This document shows, piece by piece, positions 54,659 to 64,000 of a stretch of 64,000 nucleotides of DNA. The notes beneath the pieces are model-generated. The model was given only the letters and a program-made list of their open reading frames with translations, made no database searches and had not been told where the DNA came from. Position numbers and translations under genes: made by a program. Numbering within the stretch: the first letter of the stretch is position 1; each line of letters begins with the position of its first letter. Source of the stretch: Bacteroidota bacterium (GTDB taxonomy: Bacteria > Bacteroidota > Ignavibacteria > Tepidaquicellales > Tepidaquicellaceae); NCBI GenBank assembly GCA_018266835.1, contig JAFDZP010000005.1, forward strand, positions 186,001 through 250,000, written 5' to 3'.

Positions 54659-55834
54659 ATGAAAGAAGTAGTTATAGTATCAGCGGTGAGAACACCTGTA
54701 GGAAGTTTTAACGGAGGATTATCTTCGAAGACAGCTCCGCAGCTCGGCGCGATAGCAATCAAAGAAGCAATTAACAGAGCAGGAATAAAACCTGAAGATG
54801 TATCGGAAGTTATAATGGGATGCGTACTTACAGCAGGGCTCGGACAAGCTCCGGCAAGACAAGCTGCAATATTTGCAGGTCTGCCGAACTCAGTTCCATG
54901 TTTAACAATCGGAAAAGTTTGCGGTTCGGGACTTAAAGCAGTGATGCTCGGCGCACAGGCAATTCAATGCGGCGATGCAGATGTTATTGTTGCAGGCGGA
55001 ATGGAATCAATGAGTAATGTTCCTTACTACCTTGATAAAGCAAGAAACGGTTACAGAATGGGTGACGGAAAAGTTATCGACGGTATGATTAAAGACGGTC
55101 TCTGGGACGTGTACAATAATTTTCACATGGGCAATGCAGCAGAAATGTGCAGCAGAGAAATGAATATCACAAGAGAGATGCAGGATGACTTTGCAGAAGA
55201 GAGTTATAAGAGAGCTTTGGCAGCAACTGAGAACGGTGCATTCAAAGATGAAATCGTTCCGGTAGAAATCACAGATAAAAAAGGTACAATTACAATCAGC
55301 GAAGATGAAGACATAAGAAAAGGTAACGCAGAAAAAGGAAGAAAACTGAAACCATCTTTTGAAAAAGAAGGAACGATAACTGCGTTCAACGCATCAAGCA
55401 TTAATGACGGCGCAGCAGCAGTAGTAATAATGTCAGCAGATAAAGCAAAAGAGTTAGGTTTAACTCCGATTGCAAAAATTGTTGGACAGATTTCATTCGC
55501 ACAGTCACCTGAGAAATTCACAACAGCACCGGCTTATGCGATTCAGAATTTATTGAAGAAAGTAAATCTTACTGTTGATGATTTAGATTTAGTTGAAGCT
55601 AACGAAGCATTTGCAGTACAGGCATGCGCAGTGAATCAGATTGCAGGACTTGATACAAGCAAAGTAAACGTTAACGGAGGAGCAGTTGCTATAGGTCACC
55701 CTATCGGAGCAAGCGGCGCAAGAATTTTAACAACTCTTGTTCATGCTATGAAAAACAGAAATGCAAAAAGAGGTCTTGCAACATTATGTATAGGCGGCGG
55801 AGAAGCAAGCGCAATGATAATAGAAAAGATCTAA
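54659..55834 (+). CDS. atoB: Acetyl-CoA acetyltransferase (thiolase)
   Basis: A 391-residue thiolase joining two acetyl-CoA to acetoacetyl-CoA, or running in reverse for degradation. Catalytic features: nucleophile C88 in GKVCGSGLKAV, GGMESMSN, the histidine in AIGHPIGASGAR and the second cysteine in ATLCIGGGEASA. It begins a three-gene group with 3-hydroxybutyryl-CoA dehydrogenase (40 bases on) and acyl-CoA dehydrogenase, as found for short-chain fatty acid beta-oxidation or butyrate-type metabolism. A crotonase (enoyl-CoA hydratase) is missing from the group. Confidence 0.93.
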   Translation: MKEVVIVSAVRTPVGSFNGGLSSKTAPQLGAIAIKEAINRAGIKPEDVSEVIMGCVLTAGLGQAPARQAAIFAGLPNSVPCLTIGKVCGSGLKAVMLGAQAIQCGDADVIVAGGMESMSNVPYYLDKARNGYRMGDGKVIDGMIKDGLWDVYNNFHMGNAAEMCSREMNITREMQDDFAEESYKRALAATENGAFKDEIVPVEITDKKGTITISEDEDIRKGNAEKGRKLKPSFEKEGTITAFNASSINDGAAAVVIMSADKAKELGLTPIAKIVGQISFAQSPEKFTTAPAYAIQNLLKKVNLTVDDLDLVEANEAFAVQACAVNQIAGLDTSKVNVNGGAVAIGHPIGASGARILTTLVHAMKNRNAKRGLATLCIGGGEASAMIIEKI

Positions 55835-55874
55835 AGAAAATTTAATTTAAAAATTTATTTTTATTTAATTACTA

Positions 55875-56732
55875 ATGGAAATTAAAAATATAGCAGTAGT
55901 AGGTGCGGGCACAATGGGCAACGGTATTGCTCACACATTTGCACAGTTCGGATATTCAGTTACGTTCATAGATATAAAGCAGGAGTTTGTTGATAAAGGT
56001 GTTGCAACTATTACAAAAAACCTTGACCGCATGGTTAAGAAAGGAACGATAACAGAAGAGCAAAAAAATTCTACTTTAGGAAATATAAAGTCTTCAACAA
56101 ATCTTAATGACGCAAAAGATGCTGACTTAGTAGTTGAAGCAGCTTCGGAAAAATTTGAAGTGAAGAAATCTATTTTCACAACACTTGATGAGTGCTGCAA
56201 ACCTGAAGCAATTCTTGCATCAAACACATCTTCAATTTCTATTACTGAAATTGCAGCAGTTACAAAGAGAGCAGATAAAGTTATCGGAATGCATTTTATG
56301 AATCCGGTTCCGCTGATGAAGCTTATCGAAGTTATCCGCGGTCTTGCAACATCTGATGAAACGTATTCAATTATAAAAGCTCTCTCTGAAAAAATTGAGA
56401 AGGTTCCGGTTGAAGTGAATGACTATCCGGGATTTGTATCTAACAGAGTTTTAATCCCCATGCTTAACGAAGCAATGTATTGTGTAATGGAAGGCGTTGC
56501 TACTCCGGAATCTATCGATACAGTTATGAAGCTGGGGATGAATCATCCTATGGGTCCACTTACACTTGCTGATTTCATCGGACTTGATGTGTGCCTTTCA
56601 ATTATGGAAGTCCTTCATAAAGGATTGGGTGACTCTAAATATCGTCCATGTCCACTGCTTATAAAAATGGTTGCCGCAGGTTACTTAGGAAGAAAATCAG
56701 GCAAAGGTTTTTATGATTACTCACAAAAATAA
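55875..56732 (+). CDS. hbd: 3-hydroxybutyryl-CoA dehydrogenase
   Basis: A 285-residue NAD(P)-dependent enzyme that interconverts acetoacetyl-CoA and 3-hydroxybutyryl-CoA. The N-terminal Rossmann fold has [12 protein letters not shown] (about 8-19), followed by [10 protein letters not shown] and the catalytic histidine in [18 protein letters not shown] with a nearby glutamate. The C-terminal dimerisation domain has [16 protein letters not shown] and ends [12 protein letters not shown]. It sits between thiolase and acyl-CoA dehydrogenase, so it probably works with both. Length is normal. Confidence 0.94.
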   Translation: MEIKNIAVVGAGTMGNGIAHTFAQFGYSVTFIDIKQEFVDKGVATITKNLDRMVKKGTITEEQKNSTLGNIKSSTNLNDAKDADLVVEAASEKFEVKKSIFTTLDECCKPEAILASNTSSISITEIAAVTKRADKVIGMHFMNPVPLMKLIEVIRGLATSDETYSIIKALSEKIEKVPVEVNDYPGFVSNRVLIPMLNEAMYCVMEGVATPESIDTVMKLGMNHPMGPLTLADFIGLDVCLSIMEVLHKGLGDSKYRPCPLLIKMVAAGYLGRKSGKGFYDYSQK

Positions 56733-56770
56733 AATAAAAAATTTAATAAAATAATTTAACTACCTCAACA

Positions 56771-57913
56771 ATGAACTTTGAACTAACAGAAGATCAGTTA
56801 GCAATAAAAATGGCTGCAAGGGATTTTGCCGAAAATGAAATTGCACCTTCACAGATACAAAGAGATAAGAATGCAGAATTCCCCTATGAGATCGTGAAAA
56901 AAATGGGCGAACTTGGATTCATGGGAATGATGGTTGCGCCTGAATGGGGCGGCGCAGGTATGGATGCAGTCAGCTACGTTTGTGCTATGGAAGAAATTTC
57001 CAAAGTTGATGCATCGGTAGGTGTTATAATGTCAGTGAACAATTCACTTGTTTGCTACGGCATTGAAAGATGGGGCAGTGATTTTATAAAAGAAAAATAT
57101 CTTAAGCCGTTAGCATCAGGACAGAAGCTCGGCGCGTTTTGTTTATCAGAGCCTGAAGCAGGCAGTGATGCAACAGCACAGAGAACAACTGCTGTAAAAG
57201 ACGGTGACTTCTATGTACTGAACGGAATGAAGAACTGGATTACCAACGGAACAACTGCTGATTATTATTTCATGCAGGCAATGACAAATCCTGAGCTCGG
57301 CTACAAAGGAATTTCAACATTTATAGTTGAAAAAGAGATGGCGGGAGTTGAAACAGGCGTGAAAGAAGATAAGCTCGGTATAAGAGGTTCAGATACATGT
57401 TCAATCGGTTTGAATAATGTAAGAGTACCGAAAGAAAATTTAATCGGTGAAGAAGGACTTGGATTTAAGTTTGCTATGGAAACACTTAACGGTGGAAGAA
57501 TCGGAATTGCATCTCAGGCATTAGGCATTGCTCAGGCATGTCTTGAAGCTTCTGTGAAATATTCAAAGCAAAGAAAAGCATTCGATGCACCGATTGCAAA
57601 TCTGCAGGCTATACAATTCAAGTTATCCGATATGGCAGTGAATGTTGATGCAGCAAGACTTCTTATTTACCAGGCAGCAAAATTAAAAGATGAAGGTAAA
57701 AAATATATCAAAGAAGCTGCAATGGCAAAACTATTTGCAAGTAAGATTTGCGTTCAGGCAGCGCTTGAAGCGATTCAAATTCACGGCGGTTACGGATATG
57801 TAAGAGAATATTTAGTTGAAAGATATTTAAGAGATGCGAAGATAACTGAAATTTATGAAGGCACATCTGAAATACAAAGAATTGTTATTGCAAGAGAGCT
57901 TTTGAAAGCTTAA
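56771..57913 (+). CDS. Short-chain acyl-CoA dehydrogenase
   Basis: A 380-residue FAD enzyme that forms or reduces the alpha,beta double bond of short acyl-CoAs. It has LSEPEAGSDA and MKNWITNG of the FAD/substrate site, RGSDTCSIGLNNVRVP, QAIQFKLSDMA and the C-terminal YEGTSEIQRIVIARELL, which carries the catalytic glutamate. The neighbourhood (thiolase, Hbd) suggests butyryl-CoA dehydrogenase. Electron-transfer flavoprotein genes are not adjacent, so it is not a clostridial-type bifurcating cluster here. A bidirectional terminator ends the run. Confidence 0.93.
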   Translation: MNFELTEDQLAIKMAARDFAENEIAPSQIQRDKNAEFPYEIVKKMGELGFMGMMVAPEWGGAGMDAVSYVCAMEEISKVDASVGVIMSVNNSLVCYGIERWGSDFIKEKYLKPLASGQKLGAFCLSEPEAGSDATAQRTTAVKDGDFYVLNGMKNWITNGTTADYYFMQAMTNPELGYKGISTFIVEKEMAGVETGVKEDKLGIRGSDTCSIGLNNVRVPKENLIGEEGLGFKFAMETLNGGRIGIASQALGIAQACLEASVKYSKQRKAFDAPIANLQAIQFKLSDMAVNVDAARLLIYQAAKLKDEGKKYIKEAAMAKLFASKICVQAALEAIQIHGGYGYVREYLVERYLRDAKITEIYEGTSEIQRIVIARELLKA

Positions 57914-57936
57914 TAAATTTATAATTACTACAAATA

Positions 57937-57976
57937 AAAAATCCCTCCTTATAATAATAAAGAGGGATTTTTTTTA
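57937..57976. terminator. Bidirectional intrinsic terminator
   Basis: AAAAATCCCTC and GAGGGATTTTT form an 11-bp stem. An A-run precedes and a T-run follows, so it can stop transcription from both converging genes. Confidence 0.85.
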
Positions 57977-57993
57977 TACCTTTCAGTTCAAAA

Positions 57994-58719
57994 TCAATTA
58001 AAACCAAAGATCAATTTAGCAGTAAGATTTATACTGTTCATATCTTTAGATCTCGAAGTAGTTAACGGGTATTTATTATTTCCGTCTAAAGAAATGAATC
58101 TGTATGATGCTTCGAAGCCGTAACCGAACTTTGCTGTACTTCCGTACCCGATTGAAATACCGAAATCAGGTTTCCAGAAACTGTTTTTCACACTTCTTGA
58201 ACCCACGAACTGACTGGTAGTATTATCAACATAAACATAGTTTGTGAATTCTTCTTTCACATAAACCATACCCGCTTCAAACCCAACATAAAAATTGCTT
58301 ACTTGAGAAATCATGTCCTTTGTAAAAGGATAATACTTCACTTTCAAATTTATCGGAAGTGAGAGGAACGAAGTGGTGTTCGGTACATAAAAGCTGTCTC
58401 TACCTGCTACACTGGGATTGCCGTAATAAAATCCTTTGTTGTTAGATGTATTCGAGAAAATAATTGAAGGAGATAGCTCCAAAGCAATGTTTCTGTTAAC
58501 TCTTACTCCTCCAAAGAAATTCACTTCTTTAAGAAATTCACCGTTGCTTCCGAATAATGGATAAGAATCCGTCATATCGGAATTTGTAAATATCACAAAC
58601 GAATACCCTACTCCTGCATATGCTTGCGCGGTTTCTCTTGTCTTGATCTGCGAGTAAGAATTGCTCCACATAATTACAAAACAAACAACGAGGGCTGATA
58701 AAAACTTTAAAGTTTTCAT
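57994..58719 (-). CDS. Outer-membrane beta-barrel protein
   Basis: A 241-residue exported protein with signal peptide (about 1-23, ending SYSQ) and alternating strands rich in aromatic residues, ending in a terminal aromatic (LIFGFN). This fits an eight-strand OmpA/OprF-like or OmpX-like barrel. Examples are AYAGVGYSFVIF, NFYVGFEAGMVYV and GFGYGFEASYRFISL. The role is unknown. It follows hslU by 13 bases on the same strand and ends at a bidirectional terminator, so it is probably the last gene of the hslVU transcript. Placing an envelope protein behind an ATP-dependent protease may reflect shared stress control, but this is inference. Confidence 0.82.
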   Translation of the reverse strand: MKTLKFLSALVVCFVIMWSNSYSQIKTRETAQAYAGVGYSFVIFTNSDMTDSYPLFGSNGEFLKEVNFFGGVRVNRNIALELSPSIIFSNTSNNKGFYYGNPSVAGRDSFYVPNTTSFLSLPINLKVKYYPFTKDMISQVSNFYVGFEAGMVYVKEEFTNYVYVDNTTSQFVGSRSVKNSFWKPDFGISIGYGSTAKFGYGFEASYRFISLDGNNKYPLTTSRSKDMNSINLTAKLIFGFN

Positions 58720-58732
58720 TTTAAAAGTAAGA

Positions 58733-60244
58733 TTATAAAATGTAACTGCTTAAGTCTCTGTCTTTTACAATTGCTGAAAGTTTATCGTTCACATATTTTT
58801 TATCGATATCAATTTTTTTCTTTTTGATTTTATCCGGCACTTCGAATAAAATACTTTCAAGAAGTGTTGTAAGTATTGTATGCAGTCTTCTTGCTCCGAT
58901 GTTTTCAACCTGCTCATTTACAAGCGCTGCAATCTTTGCAACTTCTCTTATTGCATCTTCTTTAAAAGTAAGTGTGATTGCTTCTGTTTCCAGCATAGCC
59001 ACATATTGCTTTATCAAAGCATTCTGTGTCTGAGTAAGAATATTATAAAAGTCTTCTTCAGTTAAGCTGTTAAGTTCAACTCTTATTGGAAATCTTCCCT
59101 GCAATTCAGGAATTAAATCACTTGGCTTAGCCACGTGAAAAGCGCCGGATGCAATAAATAAAATATGGTCAGTTTTTACGGGACCGTATTTTGTAATTAC
59201 TGTAGAGCCTTCAACAATCGGAAGCAAATCTCTCTGCACACCTTCACGTGATACGTCGGGGCTTTGATTCGATGCCTTGCTTCCGCCTGCAATCTTATCA
59301 ATTTCATCTATAAAAACTATTCCCGAGTTCTGTACTTTCTCTATAGCTTCTTTTATTGCAGCATCCATATCAATTAACTTCTGAGCTTCTTCCTGAACAA
59401 GAATGGTCTTTGCTTCGGCAATTGTTAATTTTCTTTTCTTGGATTTCTTCGGCATCATATTTCCGAACAAGTCCTGAAGGTTCAGTCCCATTTCTTCAAG
59501 GCCGATAGGTCCAAGTACCTGAAGCATAGGTGCTTCAGCAGATAAATCGAGTTCAATATTTCTGTTATCAAGTTTTCCTGATTTCAGATCCTCACGGAAT
59601 TTCTCTCTTGTCTTCTGATTTGACTCTTCAGACTTCTCATCCTGTGGCTCAACATTTACAGTAAATCCCACTACTTGATTATCTCCGCCGCCTTCAGCCT
59701 GCGCAGCTTCTGCCCTGTCGCTATCAATGGAAACTTTCTTTTTCATAGGAGGAACGAGAATATCAAGAATTCTTTCAATAACATTTTCTTCTGCTTTCTT
59801 CTGTACTAAATCCGATTTTTCCTTCTTTACCATCGTAACAGATAAATCGGTGAGTTCGCGAATCATTGACTCAACATCTCTTCCTACATAACCGACTTCA
59901 GTAAACTTTGAAGCCTCTACTTTTATAAAAGGAGCGTTTGATAATTTTGAAATTCTTCTTGCAATTTCTGTCTTACCGACTCCGGTCGGTCCAATCATAA
60001 TAATATTGTTCGGCATGATTTCATCTTTCATGCTGTCCGGCACCTGCTGCCTTCTCCATCTGTTACGCAATGCTATTGCAACAGATTTTTTTGCGTTGTG
60101 CTGGCCGATTATATATTTATCAAGTTCTGCTACTATTTCTGATGGAGTGAGCTGTTTAATTTTATCGCCCGATAAATTTTTTTCAGCTTTACCGTTTTTG
60201 TTAGGAGTCTTTTCTGTTTTCTTTACTTCTTTTTCTTCAGTCAT
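58733..60244 (-). CDS. hslU: ATP-dependent protease ATPase subunit HslU
   Basis: The AAA+ unfoldase of the HslUV protease. The 503 residues show [17 protein letters not shown], Walker A GPTGVGKT (85-92), Walker B VFIDEIDK near 313, sensor R-finger GRFPIRVEL and the conserved C-terminus ending SSYIL, which docks in HslV. It is longer than the E. coli protein (443). About 30 residues are an N-terminal charged extension before LTPSEIV, and the rest is a longer I domain (about 115-300, including an EGGGDNQVV stretch). The I domain receives substrate. hslV lies upstream by 28 bases. Confidence 0.96.
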   Translation of the reverse strand: MTEEKEVKKTEKTPNKNGKAEKNLSGDKIKQLTPSEIVAELDKYIIGQHNAKKSVAIALRNRWRRQQVPDSMKDEIMPNNIIMIGPTGVGKTEIARRISKLSNAPFIKVEASKFTEVGYVGRDVESMIRELTDLSVTMVKKEKSDLVQKKAEENVIERILDILVPPMKKKVSIDSDRAEAAQAEGGGDNQVVGFTVNVEPQDEKSEESNQKTREKFREDLKSGKLDNRNIELDLSAEAPMLQVLGPIGLEEMGLNLQDLFGNMMPKKSKKRKLTIAEAKTILVQEEAQKLIDMDAAIKEAIEKVQNSGIVFIDEIDKIAGGSKASNQSPDVSREGVQRDLLPIVEGSTVITKYGPVKTDHILFIASGAFHVAKPSDLIPELQGRFPIRVELNSLTEEDFYNILTQTQNALIKQYVAMLETEAITLTFKEDAIREVAKIAALVNEQVENIGARRLHTILTTLLESILFEVPDKIKKKKIDIDKKYVNDKLSAIVKDRDLSSYIL

Positions 60245-60272
60245 TAAATTAAAATTCTTATTATAGATTGTA

Positions 60273-60836
60273 TTATAATTCTTCTATTGAAATATTGTGA
60301 TTTGTATAGATGCATATATCTGCTGCCTGGTTAAGCGATTCAGTTACAATTTCCTTTGCGGAAAGTTTTGTGTACTTCACTAAAACTTTTGCCGCAGCTA
60401 ATGCATAAGGACCGCCTGAACCGATTGCAACAATTCCGTCATCTGGCTCAATTATATCTCCGTTACCGGAAATTATATAAGCCTTATCTTTACCGACTAC
60501 TGCAAGCAATGCTTCAAGTCTTCGTAAGTACTTATCGCTTCTCCATTCCTTCGCCATCTCAACTGCTGCGCGCGCTAAGTTTCCTTTGTACTGCTCAAGC
60601 TTCGATTCAAATCTTTCATAGAGTGTAAATGCATCCGATGTTGAACCTGCAAAACCGACGAGCACTGTATCGTTATAAATTTTTCTTACTTTTTTTGTCG
60701 TAGATTTTGCAACTGTATTTCCCATCGTAACCTGACCATCACTGCCGATAGCAGCTTTGCCGTTACGGACGAGACCTATTACAGTTGTTGAACGTATTTT
60801 ATTTTCGTTGTTTGTATCTAATTTATTTTTACTCAA
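60273..60836 (-). CDS. hslV: ATP-dependent protease subunit HslV
   Basis: The proteasome-like peptidase of HslUV. The mature enzyme should begin at Thr17 ([23 protein letters not shown]), matching Thr1 of E. coli HslV. The preceding 16 residues (ending KIRS) would be a propeptide. [12 protein letters not shown], the RRLEALL helix and the [11 protein letters not shown] turn are typical. The total length is 187 residues. It lies upstream of hslU on one transcript, 87 bases after rpoN. Confidence 0.96.
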   Translation of the reverse strand: MSKNKLDTNNENKIRSTTVIGLVRNGKAAIGSDGQVTMGNTVAKSTTKKVRKIYNDTVLVGFAGSTSDAFTLYERFESKLEQYKGNLARAAVEMAKEWRSDKYLRRLEALLAVVGKDKAYIISGNGDIIEPDDGIVAIGSGGPYALAAAKVLVKYTKLSAKEIVTESLNQAADICIYTNHNISIEEL

Positions 60837-60923
60837 TTTGTTTGATTAAAATTTTAAAATGTTTCCCACGAACTGCTTATCACCATTGAATCTGATAATT
60901 GTTAATTACTAATTGCTAACTGT

Positions 60924-62417
60924 TTAAATCGAACGTCTCAGTCTCGCCTTTGCAATATTCATCGCCTCTCTGTATTTCGTAACTGTTCTTCTTGCAATCT
61001 TATACCCCGCATTGGTCATTTCCTTCACAAGAGCATCATCGGTAAAAGGATTTTTCTTGTCCTCGTTCTCAATGATCTGTTTCAATTTATCTTTAGCTTC
61101 TTTCGCAGATACATCAAAGCCGTCTTCATTTGTAAGAGCATTGCTGAAAAATGATTTCAGTGAGTAAATTCCGAAATCAGTCTGCACATACTTCCCTTTC
61201 ACTGCGCGGCTGACGGTTGACACATCCATCTGAATATCTTCCGCAACATCTTTTTCAATCATTGGTCTTAATCCCACACCTTCATTATTGAACCACACGT
61301 ACTGTCGTTGTAAAATCGAATTCATTACTTTTAGCAGTGTCTGTCTTCTTGAATTAATCGCATCTAAAAACCATTTTGCGCGGTTAAAATTATTTGATAA
61401 AAATTCTTTTGTATCTTTATCAATTTTATCTCCGCTCTGATACATCTCCCTGTACGATTTATTTATACGCAGGGACGGAACGTTCTTTTCATTGAGATAA
61501 ACTTCAAAGTTATTATTCACTTTTGTGATTATCATATCAGGATAGATATAACTCTCCGCAGCGCCGCTTTCAGTTTGTCCCGGTTTTGGATTAAGCTTAT
61601 GTATCGCTTCAAATATTTTCTTAACTTTTTCTAATGATGTATTTAATTCCTTTGCAAGCTTTTCATAATTCTTTAAACGAAGCTCTTCAAAGAATTCATT
61701 AATTACTCTTAGCGCATTTTTCTTAATGAAAGTATCTATTGCAGAACGTTCAATCTGAATAGACAAACACTCCTGAAGATTTCTCGCCGCAATACCTGCA
61801 GGCTCAATGCTCATCTGAATTTCTTTCAGTACTTCTTCAACTTCAAGTATTGAAAAGAACTCATCTTTGAATTCAGTATCAACTTTCAGTTCATCTATAT
61901 CACGGATTAAATCAATTATATCAGTTGTAAGATATCCTTCATCATTTAAGGAGCCGACAATCTCTTCTGCTATAAATGCTTTCTTCGGCGGCAAGCCCAT
62001 AAGATGAACCTGCAACATTAAGCTTTCATTTAAAAATGATGCTGCCTGTATATTGGAGTTGTCGTAATCATTCTGTGTTCCCTTCGATGCGTGCTCGGCG
62101 GGATCGTAATCCATTTCTTCTTTATTGAAATAGTCATCCCAGTCAAGCTCATCTTCTTTTGTATTTTCAGAGGGCTCTATCTCATCATCTTCTTTCTTTA
62201 TATCCTCTTCGTCTTTTTTCAGTTCAAGATCTTTTTCCTCAGCGGTTTCATCCTTTATCTCATCGGAAGCTTCTTCTTCCAGAAGAACATTTTCTTCAAG
62301 CTCTTTCTTTATCATCTGCTCAAGCGCCAGAGTTGGCACTGCAAGAACACTCTGATTAAGTATTACTTTTGGAAAAAGTTTTTGTGATAGTTTTAAATTT
62401 TGACTTTGTGATATCAC
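60924..62417 (-). CDS. rpoN: RNA polymerase sigma-54 factor
   Basis: Sigma-54 directs RNA polymerase to -24/-12 promoters that need an ATPase activator. The 497 residues have the Gln/Leu-rich region I (about 1-55, NLKLSQKLFPKVILNQSVL), a strongly acidic region II (about 55-130), the core-binding domain, the HTH region (MDVSTVSRAVKGKYVQT, about 405-425) and the C-terminal RpoN box (ARRTVTKYREAM, about 477-488). It overlaps the DUF3109 gene by one base and shares its strand. No bEBP activator is in the window. Confidence 0.96.
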   Translation of the reverse strand: MISQSQNLKLSQKLFPKVILNQSVLAVPTLALEQMIKKELEENVLLEEEASDEIKDETAEEKDLELKKDEEDIKKEDDEIEPSENTKEDELDWDDYFNKEEMDYDPAEHASKGTQNDYDNSNIQAASFLNESLMLQVHLMGLPPKKAFIAEEIVGSLNDEGYLTTDIIDLIRDIDELKVDTEFKDEFFSILEVEEVLKEIQMSIEPAGIAARNLQECLSIQIERSAIDTFIKKNALRVINEFFEELRLKNYEKLAKELNTSLEKVKKIFEAIHKLNPKPGQTESGAAESYIYPDMIITKVNNNFEVYLNEKNVPSLRINKSYREMYQSGDKIDKDTKEFLSNNFNRAKWFLDAINSRRQTLLKVMNSILQRQYVWFNNEGVGLRPMIEKDVAEDIQMDVSTVSRAVKGKYVQTDFGIYSLKSFFSNALTNEDGFDVSAKEAKDKLKQIIENEDKKNPFTDDALVKEMTNAGYKIARRTVTKYREAMNIAKARLRRSI

Positions 62418-63001
62418 TATACTTTTGTTTTGTTTAAATTCTTATTTAAAAATTTTTCTTTTGCTGCTTTGTAAAAATCAATACCGAACTCATCAATAAT
62501 CGGCTGCTTTAAAAATTCAAAAACCGTCTTATCTTCTGTAACACCTTTATCTAGAGCATCGTTGCACTCAGTTATTTTTTCGTAACGCATTATGTTTCTT
62601 TTTTTGCCATAAACTCTTATAGGGAAAAGATAACATGAAATCGGTTTTTTGAACTCAATCTCTCCCGCAAAGTATGCCGTCTGAAAAGCGCACTTTGCTA
62701 TTCCCTTTTCATCGTAAAAAGAAAAAACACATTCATTATCATTATACGTACTAACTGCATAATCGTTATCGTGTCTGTAATAAAATCCTTCGCGCTTTAT
62801 AACATCAAGATGTTTTTCGGGCAAATATTTCTCTACCTTCGGAAGCAGATGCTTCATTACATTAATTTCTTTTTCAAGCAGCGGCGCGCCGTCTGTTCCT
62901 GTGATTGTACAGCATGCTCCTTTGCACATATTCAAATCGCAGGAAAACTTCACATCGAAAATCCTGTCGTCTATTATATACTTGTCTAAATTTATTTTCA
63001 T
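62417..63001 (-). CDS. DUF3109 family cysteine-rich protein
   Basis: A 194-residue soluble protein with a conserved Cys set: C21, C26, C30 and C31 (FSCDLNMCKGACC), then CVFSF, CAFQ and the motif ISCYLFPIRV, plus a later Cys in ITECND. This matches DUF3109, common in Bacteroidota and related to YkgJ-like metal-chelating proteins; a metal or Fe-S centre is inferred, not shown. Its stop overlaps the rpoN start by one base, so the two are co-transcribed and translationally coupled. The true role is unknown. Confidence 0.88.
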   Translation of the reverse strand: MKINLDKYIIDDRIFDVKFSCDLNMCKGACCTITGTDGAPLLEKEINVMKHLLPKVEKYLPEKHLDVIKREGFYYRHDNDYAVSTYNDNECVFSFYDEKGIAKCAFQTAYFAGEIEFKKPISCYLFPIRVYGKKRNIMRYEKITECNDALDKGVTEDKTVFEFLKQPIIDEFGIDFYKAAKEKFLNKNLNKTKV

Positions 63002-63059
63002 TTAATGGTTATGCTTTTTTCTTGCTACAAACTGCTTTTATTGATACCGCCCCCTCAAT

Positions 63060-63082
63060 CCCCCTCCTTCTGAAGGAGGGGG
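63060..63082. repeat. Dispersed C-rich/G-rich palindrome (copy 5)
   Basis: CCCCCTCCTTC-T-GAAGGAGGGGG is a perfect 11-bp inverted repeat in the dprA-DUF3109 gap, with CCCCCTCAATC just before it. Same core as the other four copies. Confidence 0.88.
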
Positions 63083-63137
63083 AAGTCGAGTCATTTTTTT
63101 ATTTATTCTAAATTCTACATTCTGAATTCTGAATTCT

Positions 63138-64000
63138 TCACGCTCTTACAAAATATTTTCCGGGAAGCTGTCTGACTATTCCTTTGAACTCCAGACTAAG
63201 CAGCTCGACCAAACAAGATGAAATATTAAATCCTGTTCCTTCGTAAATCTTATCTATGTGCATCGGTTCAAATCCCAGTAAATTATAAATAACAGTTTCT
63301 GACTTTGATAAGTTCGGCAATACTTTTTTCTCTTCTTTATTTTTTGCTTTAACAAAATTTTTCATTTTGCTTTCAAGCTCAACCAATACATCATCTGCGT
63401 TCATCACAAGCTTTGCGGTTCCGCGCTTTATTAAATTGTTAGTTCCTTCCGATTGCTTTGAATTAAGATGTCCCGGTACTGCAAATACTTCCCTGTTCTG
63501 GTCAATAGCAAATCCCGCAGTTATTAATGCGCCGCCTCGTGCTGCGCTCTCAATGATAATTGTACCAAGACTGATTCCGCTTATAAGTCTGTTTCTCTTT
63601 GGGAAGTTCGGCTTATCAGGGAAAGTCCCGGGCGGAAACTCAGATACAATTGCTCCGACTTCAGCGACTTCATCATACAACTTTTTATTCTCAGGCGGAT
63701 AAATTACATCCACTCCGCAGCCAAGCAATGCATAATTTACATTTCCGAATTTGCAGGCTGTCTTGTGACAGATTGAATCGACTCCCTTAGCCATTCCGCT
63801 CATTAAAGGAATGTTCATCTTTGAAAACTCTTCGGCAAAATGTTCGCATATCTGTCTTCCATATTCGCTTGGAGTTCTGGTACCAACTATACCGATTGAA
63901 AACTCATCCGTCGCGCTTAGACTTCCTCTATAATATAAAAGAACGGGAGCATCATAAATAGGTTTTAAATTCTTCGGATAATCATCTCTTAAAAAACTTG
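63138..64000 (-). CDS. dprA: DNA-processing protein DprA (5' end beyond the window)
   Basis: DprA loads RecA on incoming single-stranded DNA in natural transformation. The frame is open to the window edge. The upstream part reads DDYPKNLKPIYDAPVLLYYR and IGIVGTRTPSEYGRQ, the known DprA Rossmann start, so the Met at 63818 is not the real start. Then come MSGMAKGVDSICH, LGCGVDVIYPPEN, FPKRNRLISG and ESAARGGALITAGFA, followed by the C-terminal winged-helix DML1-like domain (about the last 60 residues). The missing part should be roughly 75-90 residues. It is followed by DUF3109 and rpoN. Confidence 0.95.
   Translation of the reverse strand, partial: SFLRDDYPKNLKPIYDAPVLLYYRGSLSATDEFSIGIVGTRTPSEYGRQICEHFAEEFSKMNIPLMSGMAKGVDSICHKTACKFGNVNYALLGCGVDVIYPPENKKLYDEVAEVGAIVSEFPPGTFPDKPNFPKRNRLISGISLGTIIIESAARGGALITAGFAIDQNREVFAVPGHLNSKQSEGTNNLIKRGTAKLVMNADDVLVELESKMKNFVKAKNKEEKKVLPNLSKSETVIYNLLGFEPMHIDKIYEGTGFNISSCLVELLSLEFKGIVRQLPGKYFVRA

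Noticed and set aside
63818-63818. Internal Met as dprA start
   Set aside because: The frame continues upstream to the window edge with the conserved DprA Rossmann start, so the gene is partial rather than short.

Overview
The window is about 35-40% G+C by eye and looks like a chromosomal segment from the Ignavibacteria/Chlorobi side of the Bacteroidota-Chlorobiota group. Five secreted proteins end in a type IX secretion (T9SS) sorting domain with the motif NYPNPFNP. Many lipoproteins, a DUF3667 protein, a Reg_prop/Y_Y_Y sensor kinase and weak ribosome binding sites fit the same group. The assignment is inferred from protein style, not from a marker tree. No integrase, transposase, phage module or CRISPR array was seen.

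Layout. Positions 1-6.5 kb (minus strand) hold the 5' end of rnhB, cyanophycin synthetase (cphA), a 14-repeat T9SS-exported propeller protein and cyanophycinase (cphB): a make-and-break pair for a nitrogen storage polymer. 6.6-9.6 kb (plus) holds a fused SerB-SerA protein followed by a SerC-like aminotransferase, so two genes cover the three steps of serine synthesis. 9.6-22.2 kb (minus) holds a 1591-residue sensor kinase, threonine aldolase, gyrA, tRNA-Ala(CGC), a PPP-type phosphatase and a MalT/SARP-like STAND regulator. 22.4-31.0 kb holds tRNA-Asn, a sugar-nucleotide reductase-like SDR and three tandem T9SS paralogues, two of which carry an N-terminal type 1 copper (cupredoxin) domain. 31.2-34.9 kb is a Kgd-type fused E2/E1 2-oxoglutarate dehydrogenase.

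34.9-45.1 kb is the accessory stretch: two unknown genes separated by a structured intergenic region, an orphan HigA-like antitoxin, a T9SS SBBP-repeat protein, several lipoproteins, a sphingomyelinase D-like phosphodiesterase and a DUF3667 membrane protein. Its long intergenic regions carry dispersed repeats. A composite upstream region recurs before three genes in the window: Pho-box-like 11-bp direct repeats plus a separate CTATTAGTAGG element. 45.1-57.9 kb (plus) is a serine hydrolase, pruA, two small lipoproteins and then a tight housekeeping run sucC-guaC-phr-gatB-tpiA-thiolase-hbd-acyl-CoA dehydrogenase. 58.0-64.0 kb (minus) is dprA (cut by the window end), a DUF3109 protein, rpoN, hslV, hslU and an outer-membrane barrel protein.

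Metabolically the window suggests an organism using amino acids and fatty acids (pruA, thiolase/Hbd/Acd, TCA enzymes), storing nitrogen as cyanophycin and exporting large repeat proteins. I see no single obviously new system. The most unusual items are the shared composite leader, the SerB-SerA fusion, the cupredoxin-T9SS paralogues, the SMaseD-like enzyme and the structured element between the two unknown genes.
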